Source of the DNA: Calamus simplicifolius
Taxonomy: Eukaryota; Streptophyta; Magnoliopsida; Arecales; Arecaceae
Direction: 5' to 3'
Length of the DNA stretch: 64,000 bases
Assembly: GCA_900491605.1 (NCBI GenBank)
Contig: UESW01005001.1
Location: 286,354 to 350,353, forward strand
Shown here: piece by piece, positions 59,301-64,000 of the stretch
Layout of the letters: each line of letters opens with the position of its first letter
Position numbering within the stretch: position 1 is the stretch's first letter
Made by a program: the position numbers and the translations under genes
Notes under the pieces: model-generated
What the model saw: only the letters and a program-made list of their open reading frames with translations
Told to the model about the DNA's origin: nothing
Database searches by the model: none

Positions 59301-60670
59301 GAGTTAATTAAGGTCGAGGGAGCAGGGAAGAGTTTGTTATTCGCTATTGGCTTGGTACGGCCTATACAACTTTGGGAAAGATTGTAGGCAGAAGAGGAAA
59401 GACAGATCGAAACTTCAAATCTATAACTTTAAATTTAGGACATGTGATACCTCTTAGCTGAATTCCCTATAAATGTTACCGGATAGAGATTGCTATTTTA
59501 CCTCACTAAATCAATATCACCAACCCAGTGAGTTTTTTTTAACCCTGTAGAATTGGTTATCTGATTAACCATCACCTTATAGCATGTCTCAGCATCCAAA
59601 CTCCAAAGACATGAATAATCATATTGCTCATCGTGTGTGTTAGTTTTGAGGGAGATGCAGGTAAGGACTGTCATATAAGTTAATTACAGTTGAAACAGAA
59701 ATTGTCTAAAAGCTCAGTATCTTTCTAGTTTACACTATCTGTCAAGCAAGCAGTAAAAGTAGATATGTTGTGGCAAAATCAGTGGCATGGCTAAAAGTAC
59801 ATAATTTATCAAGCTCACTGGGGCAAATATGTGTCTGCACATGCCTGTATATGCGTGTGTATGTACAGATGCATGAATGCATGTATTGCTGAAAAGAATA
59901 TCTACTCATCAGAAAAGCAACATCCTACGGCACCACCAAAATTGAAATGGAAGTGGAAGGCATTACAAGCATGAATGTGCAGAAACAACTATATCGATAT
60001 GGAACAAAAGATTGTGACCTGGGAAAACATTTATACCCTTAATGCAAATATCTCCCTATCAACTACATGCATATACAATATATGTATCAAGTGCAAGGGA
60101 CTCCAATGCTATTAGACTTACTAAGTGGTGGAAATGTGCGAGTTTCTTTTCTGAAGTCACATTGGGAAAGGACTACACTGACTAAGTAGTGGAAAGGTGT
60201 GAGTTTCTTTTCTGTGTTCACATTGGGAAAGGATAAAGCAGCTGTAAGAAATTAATAAGTGCATAATAACACAAATAGCTTATCATTATATATTGCATAA
60301 AACAAGGTACCCCAAACCATACCGAACATCAAGTACGAGGCATACTGAACCATACCGATGCAGAACTAGTATAGTTTACCTTTCAAAATGGCATAGAGCC
60401 CAAACCATCCCAAACCTGAGCATGGGCAGTTCAGGGGTTAGAGCCTTTAGGTTCACCTACCCATGTGTTGTTAGTTCAGTATGATAATACCATACCATAC
60501 CAATCCAATACCGAAGTAGTAGTCATTCTCATTACGGTAAACTTTGGTATAAAAAAATAATACAGAAAAAATACAACCAAAACTTTAATGGAAAAAAAAT
60601 TAATAGGAATATGAAAATGAAACTTACAGTATGGGGCTCTAGCAGACAGCCCATAAGATTAAATAGATCC
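50232..60670 (-). CDS. PQ-loop repeat membrane protein (YPQ/PQLC2-like), ten exons visible, 5' end off window
   Basis: Ten minus-strand exons joined by canonical splice sites encode about 343 residues matching plant PQ-loop repeat proteins related to yeast YPQ1 and animal PQLC2, which export basic amino acids from vacuoles or lysosomes. Conserved phrases in order: DLFNLMGCLLEP, LPTQFYVAL, SLFLMAQTVYY, SARSLAKSP, GNLLGWAMAAVY, GLNPMMFLCAVFGNVTYAA, and SLDWSTIKPNLAWLVDAVGC. The family has seven membrane helices with two PQ-loop motifs. The first motif is encoded beyond the right edge. The second is destroyed by indels in exons 53492-53609 and 53265-53284. The function is inferred from family; exon boundaries from GT/GC-AG sites and frame continuity. 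Confidence 0.85.
50552..50610 (-). CDS. PQ-loop gene exon (59 nt)
   Basis: Acceptor ATTTCAG, donor GTATCT. Encodes GLNPMMFLCAVFGNVTYAA plus a split codon. This is the helix after the second PQ loop. Confidence 0.9.
50830..52170. other. Insert-like sequence inside a PQ-loop gene intron
   Basis: Within the 2.65 kb intron, this part differs in texture from its flanks (CCTCTC- and CCAAC-rich). Overlapping plus-strand open frames at 51157-51611 have no recognisable domain. It may be an old transposon. Confidence 0.35.
52175..52285. mobile_element. Small hairpin element related to the Mutator-like termini
   Basis: CTTGCTGCACC (52181-52191) pairs perfectly with GGTGCAGCAAG (52199-52209). The same phrases occur in the subterminal inverted repeats of the foldback element at 34195-35086. 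Probably a fragment or mini-derivative in the intron. Confidence 0.4.
53265..53284 (-). CDS. PQ-loop gene microexon with 1-nt deficit and GC donor (20 nt)
   Basis: Acceptor TTTTGCAG, donor GCAAGT after GAG, a standard GC-AG intron start. Homologues have seven codons here ending VE; this copy has 20 nt. The missing base restores the frame lost in the previous exon, so translation re-enters register at VE|GLNP. Confidence 0.75.
53492..53609 (-). CDS. PQ-loop gene exon with 2-nt deficit in the second PQ motif (118 nt)
   Basis: Acceptor CCACAG, donor GTAAGT. The first part reads GSSRIGNLLGWAMAAVY as in homologues. The frame then shifts: the family's G-G-R-x-P-Q motif is still recognisable in the DNA but in another frame, because the TATATA stretch at about 53522-53528 is two bases short. 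The exon is 118 nt where a multiple of three (120) would fit. Confidence 0.8.
53766..53879 (-). CDS. PQ-loop gene exon (114 nt)
   Basis: Acceptor CTATATAG, donor GTATTA. Encodes VPFASFLLGIYGLHLSMDNS and onward to LVGRKLLQ. Phase 0. Confidence 0.8.
53970..54150 (-). CDS. PQ-loop gene exon (181 nt)
   Basis: Acceptor TTGCTAG, donor GTGAGA. Begins SARSLAKSPIPTSGSWLARS, the conserved block after the variable loop, and continues with a Ser/Pro-rich segment to TTNLLSV. Confidence 0.9.
54756..55205. mobile_element. MITE-like insertion in a PQ-loop gene intron
   Basis: Begins CCCTGTTTGGTATTGC and ends with TTTTTACCAAACACACC, imperfect inverted ends around an AT-rich core. The style fits hAT-like MITEs. 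The target duplication is unclear. Confidence 0.45.
56708..56913 (-). CDS. PQ-loop gene exon (206 nt), variable loop
   Basis: Acceptor TTATTGCAG, donor GTAATA. It encodes SHKHQQEDVLTRERLLVQSM through GSCGRDLYY. This long hydrophilic loop is poorly conserved in the family; the final DLYY aligns with the EFYY before SARSL in homologues. The codon is split and completed by G of the next exon. Confidence 0.85.
58610..58708 (-). CDS. PQ-loop gene exon (99 nt)
   Basis: Acceptor CTTGCAG, donor GTAAAT. It encodes LYTTTSLFLMAQTVYYCHIY then HRLKANKDRICHK: a membrane helix followed by a basic cytosolic or lumenal loop, as in homologues. Phase 0 at both ends. Confidence 0.9.
58799..58825 (-). CDS. PQ-loop gene microexon (27 nt)
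   Basis: Acceptor TTTTGCAG, donor GTGAGA. It encodes LPTQFYVAL, an invariant phrase of the family (start of a membrane helix). Phase 0 at both ends. Confidence 0.85.
60628..60670 (-). CDS. PQ-loop gene exon (43 nt), first visible
   Basis: Acceptor CTGCAG, donor GTAAGT. It encodes DLFNLMGCLLEPHT after one base completing the previous codon. In homologues this follows the LTWVAG helix end, so the N-terminal exons with the first PQ motif must lie beyond 64000 or in sequence I could not find between 60671 and 64000. Confidence 0.85.
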
Positions 60671-63567
60671 CTGCAGATGAATGAGAAGAAAAAGGGAAAA
60701 TAATCCTTAGGAATTAGATTGGCAGCTAATTATATGCATATTGTGTGCTGATTAAGCTTAAATGTCTGCAGAGTATCAAATAACTTAAATGCAGGCAGAC
60801 AAAAAGGAATACCTTTCAGCTTTAGCATACAAAAATAGGCATCCACATAGAATGATTCGTTACTTTTCAAAAATTATTTTTGCTAAACCCAAATAGTTTT
60901 TCTCCCCAAAAAGTAATAGAGGGATTAATGCATATTTATTTAATCGTTAGGTAAGCAATGATGAAAAGAAAGGAGTTTGCCTCAAGTAGAGGTGTCACAA
61001 CCCAACCATATAAGGATCAAAAGCAGCTGAACCAGCACATAAGTTTAGGTCTGGTTTGGCATACAGTTTGCATTTACGTTTGCACTGCGTTTGAAAAGTA
61101 GTGTTGCATTTTGTTGGACAGAAGTATTTAGCTACCATCTAGCATTTAGTCTAATGCAATGTCAATATGCGTAAATTTTTTAAAAAAAATCTAGACGAGA
61201 TATATATATATAAAGACATGAGAACTGCCTGTTTTTGGGACTCTATCTGTTTAGAGTTTGAGAAGAAGACAATCTTAAAAATTTATTAACAAAGCATGAT
61301 TAAATGACATAATAGGATAACTTATAAGCAAATGTTGGATTTTAACTGAAAAAGGAAGTCTGAGGAAATTTGTTAATTGTACAAAAGGAAAACAATTCAT
61401 GTCCCACTTTGCATCAAGTAAAATGTTGGGCTTTCTCAGTGTTAGCACCTAACCTAATGGGATGCAATTTTAGCGTTGCATTGCTGTGGGATTTTTTGTC
61501 TCCAAACAGGTGGGACATGATTGGGTTCCAGACGCACCACAAACACAATGCAAGTGGAGACCAAAACGCCACCTTAGTAGGCTGATCTATAAAAATAAAG
61601 TCAGGCCTGGCCAAGTTTGGTGTTCCATTGGATCAGGTGAGAATCGTATTTATCAACCTGAAAAACATTATTAAATCATGTATGCATTTGAAAAAAAAAA
61701 AAAAGAAGAAGAAGAAATGTGGCAGCAGTAGCAGACTGCCAGGACACCTCTCAGTACCAGTCCATACTGACAGATGGTGGCTGCAAGTCAGTGTGCTAAT
61801 ATATCTTACAGTTAGTTACCAGCAAGGGTAGCAGTGCCAGTATTTCAACCCTTGTCTAGACCAAAAATCAAAGGATTTAATCCTTAAACACTTATATCAC
61901 AATGGATCCAAATAATCATTTCTGATGTAATGTTCGTGACAATACCCTGCTCTTGAACCCTCTGCTGAGCTTAACCCTTTCTGATTTCAAACAAAGACCA
62001 TGTCTTTAATTCTAATCAGCAGCCCCTTCAAAGGCCTTAGCGTCCTTGCTTTCTCAACTGAAATGACACCCACCGAGTCATAATGTAGATTTGTTAGTTG
62101 CATCCATGATCAAGTCCCGTAGCTTATCAGTGTCAGTTTATATACCCCTTCACCCTATTGATATGCTTATTAGGCATCAAGAACCCCTTTGTTTAGTTCT
62201 TCTCTAGGTTCATAATTTTCTCTCATAATGAAGAGTTTATGTTAGAATTTTTGTGGTAGTTTTGTGATCTTTCATTGTTGTGCATTAAATCCATCCTTTC
62301 GTGGTCCTAGTGGAAAATTTTATTCAGTTATTGATAATATCAAAGGCTTTAATCTTTATTAGATGGTATTGTTGTGTCTTTACTTTTGAGCAGTGATGTG
62401 AATTAAAAAGGAAACCCACCCACTAAAGAATGGAACAACAAAGAAGGGTCTGATAATTGGTTCCAATATAAACAAATATTTAACTTAATTCCTTGCTTGG
62501 TCAAGAGTCAAGACATATCCACAAAACCACTTTCCATGCCTATCACCAGTTAATGAATGTTTCTATCATTGATTGATTCAGTTTTTTTTCCTCTTTGCTT
62601 ACCGTTAACTGAAGGGAGTTGATTTGCTCATGGTTCATGAACTTCTTTTAAGAGAATTTTATTGAAAGGATTTATGGTCATGATGAACCTTCACCTCCTT
62701 AAAAGCTCGAATCTATTGCTCTGATGTGACCATCCTCAATTTCTTTCTGTTATATCGAACTATTATTCAAAACCAAACATGAAAATGAATAATAGTGATC
62801 TAAATCAGTATTATAATGAAAACAAATATGGATGACTGATATATAAATTGGATTTCTACGTATTTACAAGTAAGAACAATAGGAATATAAGTAATGTCTG
62901 ATAAATGTCTGTATACATTTAAGGTGAACATGGATATGACTAACACCTTGTTTTTATCTGTATCAAGGTTTGAGATATGGATTGGTATGATACATACCTA
63001 TTGATATGTACCAACCCCTCAATGGAAAAAGAGGCCACTTGTTCTGGCAAATGATAGTTGTCAAATAGCCTAGGTGATTGCCAACAATTAGATCACCACC
63101 CAAGCAACAGACTTTGTAAACATCACAGAAGCAATTTATACCTTTACATATTTTAATGATCAAAACCAGCATTGCTATAAACTCTTTATAATACATGACT
63201 CAAGGAAACATTGTGGAAATTAATAAATAAATTCTACTTAAAACTTGATAAAATTCTCACAATTTTATAATTTGTATAAAATTATTGAATACAACATCAT
63301 TGTTTCCTAAGATCAAATGATACAAATCATATCAATTATACAAGTGTGATATTTCCCTTTTATACTGGAAACATTGATTTGTCAAGACAATTGAACACAT
63401 ACGAAAATAAAGTAAAATTTTATTTCTGAAACATAATAGAAAAGTAAAAATATAGCATTAAAATAATAGGATTTGAAATATTAAGGAGCAAATTTATCAA
63501 GATTTTTGTCTCTTGCTATTATATGTAGCAGAGCAAAAAAAGGAAAAAAAATCAGAATTTACTTTTA
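60671..63567. other. Intron or upstream DNA of the PQ-loop gene
   Basis: No exon recognised. Positions 61050-61590 carry imperfect inverted phrases (TTTGCATTTACGTTTGC / GCAAGTGGAGACCAAAACGC) that may be a MITE relic. A poly-A/GAA run lies at 61690-61717. Confidence 0.4.
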
Positions 63568-64000
63568 GGGTTTGTTTGGATGGGAGGGAATGGAGGGGAG
63601 GGGAAGGGAAAGGAGGTAAAACGTCATAAGTTACCTTGTTTGGAAGGAGGGTGAAAGAAAGAGGGGGAAGGGAATAGGAGTAACCAGTTCCCCTCCTTTT
63701 CCCCTCAGCGAGCGTAAATTTGTTAAACCCCAAATCGGGGGATAAGCTGGGGAGGAAAAAAGTTTAAGTCATACTTTCTAGGAAGACCAAAATATCCCTT
63801 CATTTTCTATCCTTCATTCTTTCACTCCCACGGTTTATTTCCTATTATGAAGGGATATAATTGTCACATAACTCTTTCCCTTCTTTTTCCCTCTCTATCC
63901 AAACAAGATAATTGATATTACCCTTCCTTTCCCTTTCATCCTTTCCAAACAAGAGAAGAAGAGCAACCATTCCTTCCCCTTCCTTTCCCTTCCATCCCTT
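63568..64000. mobile_element. MITE-like inverted repeat, runs off right edge
   Basis: Begins GGGTTTGTTTGGATGGGAGG with GGGAAGGG tracts. It is mirrored by CCTTCCTTTCCC and ATCCAAACAAG phrases toward 64000. The terminal match to GGGTTTGTTTGG would lie just beyond the window. It is non-coding. Confidence 0.5.

Noticed and set aside
63497..63733. 78-codon minus-strand frame
   Set aside because: It is the complement of purine-rich MITE sequence.

Overview
This is nuclear DNA from a plant, most likely a monocot. A palm-like genome is only a guess from the style of the repeats. The evidence is plant Ty1/copia and Ty3/gypsy LTR retrotransposons, a plant hAT transposase relic, an RTE-type LINE tail, Mutator-like and Harbinger-like elements, organelle-like DNA, and one host gene with GT-AG (and one GC-AG) introns. 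There are no bacterial operons, rRNA genes, tRNA genes or CRISPR arrays that I can see.

Layout. Positions 1-5108 hold the 5' part of a minus-strand Ty1/copia element (A): gag, integrase, start of RT, tRNA-iMet-type PBS and a 1.4 kb LTR. It abuts a decayed hAT transposase (5109-about 7371) and an RTE LINE tail (7377-7905). AT-rich DNA follows, then a degenerate repeat and an exact 65-bp tandem array (10171-10656). Positions 10925-13733 are a rearranged Ty3/gypsy element (D), and 13814-16740 the 3' end of an Athila-like gypsy element. About 3 kb of organelle-like (probably mitochondrial) DNA with an rpoC2-like scrap lies at 16741-19790. The 3' half of a second copy of the element A family (B, 19791-25145) carries an envelope-like third ORF and stops at a single N (25146). 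After a Harbinger-type MITE comes a complete but frame-broken copia element (C, 27615-33903) with perfect GTTTA target duplications. A Mutator-like foldback element (34195-35086) has a perfect 9-bp duplication and a diverged relative at 45161-46071. A gypsy-like LTR relic rich in palindromes (about 36650-39164) precedes a complete non-autonomous LTR element (39467-44397, CATAT duplications) built largely of GC-rich minisatellites.

The only recognisable host gene runs leftward from the right part of the window (60670 down to about 50232). It encodes a PQ-loop repeat membrane protein of the vacuolar/lysosomal basic amino acid transporter (YPQ/PQLC2) type. Ten exons can be placed; the 5' exons, including the first PQ motif, lie beyond the right edge. 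The second PQ motif is disrupted by a 2-nt and a 1-nt deficit in adjacent exons that together keep the frame open, so this copy is either altered or contains assembly errors.

The most interesting non-gene signals are: the compensated frameshift in the PQ-loop gene; a cluster of GAGTCGACTC-type palindromes found in copia LTRs upstream of the TATA box and again upstream of the envelope-like ORF; the minisatellite-built non-autonomous LTR element; the Mutator foldback family; and a 13-nt self-complementarity at the primer-binding position of element C.
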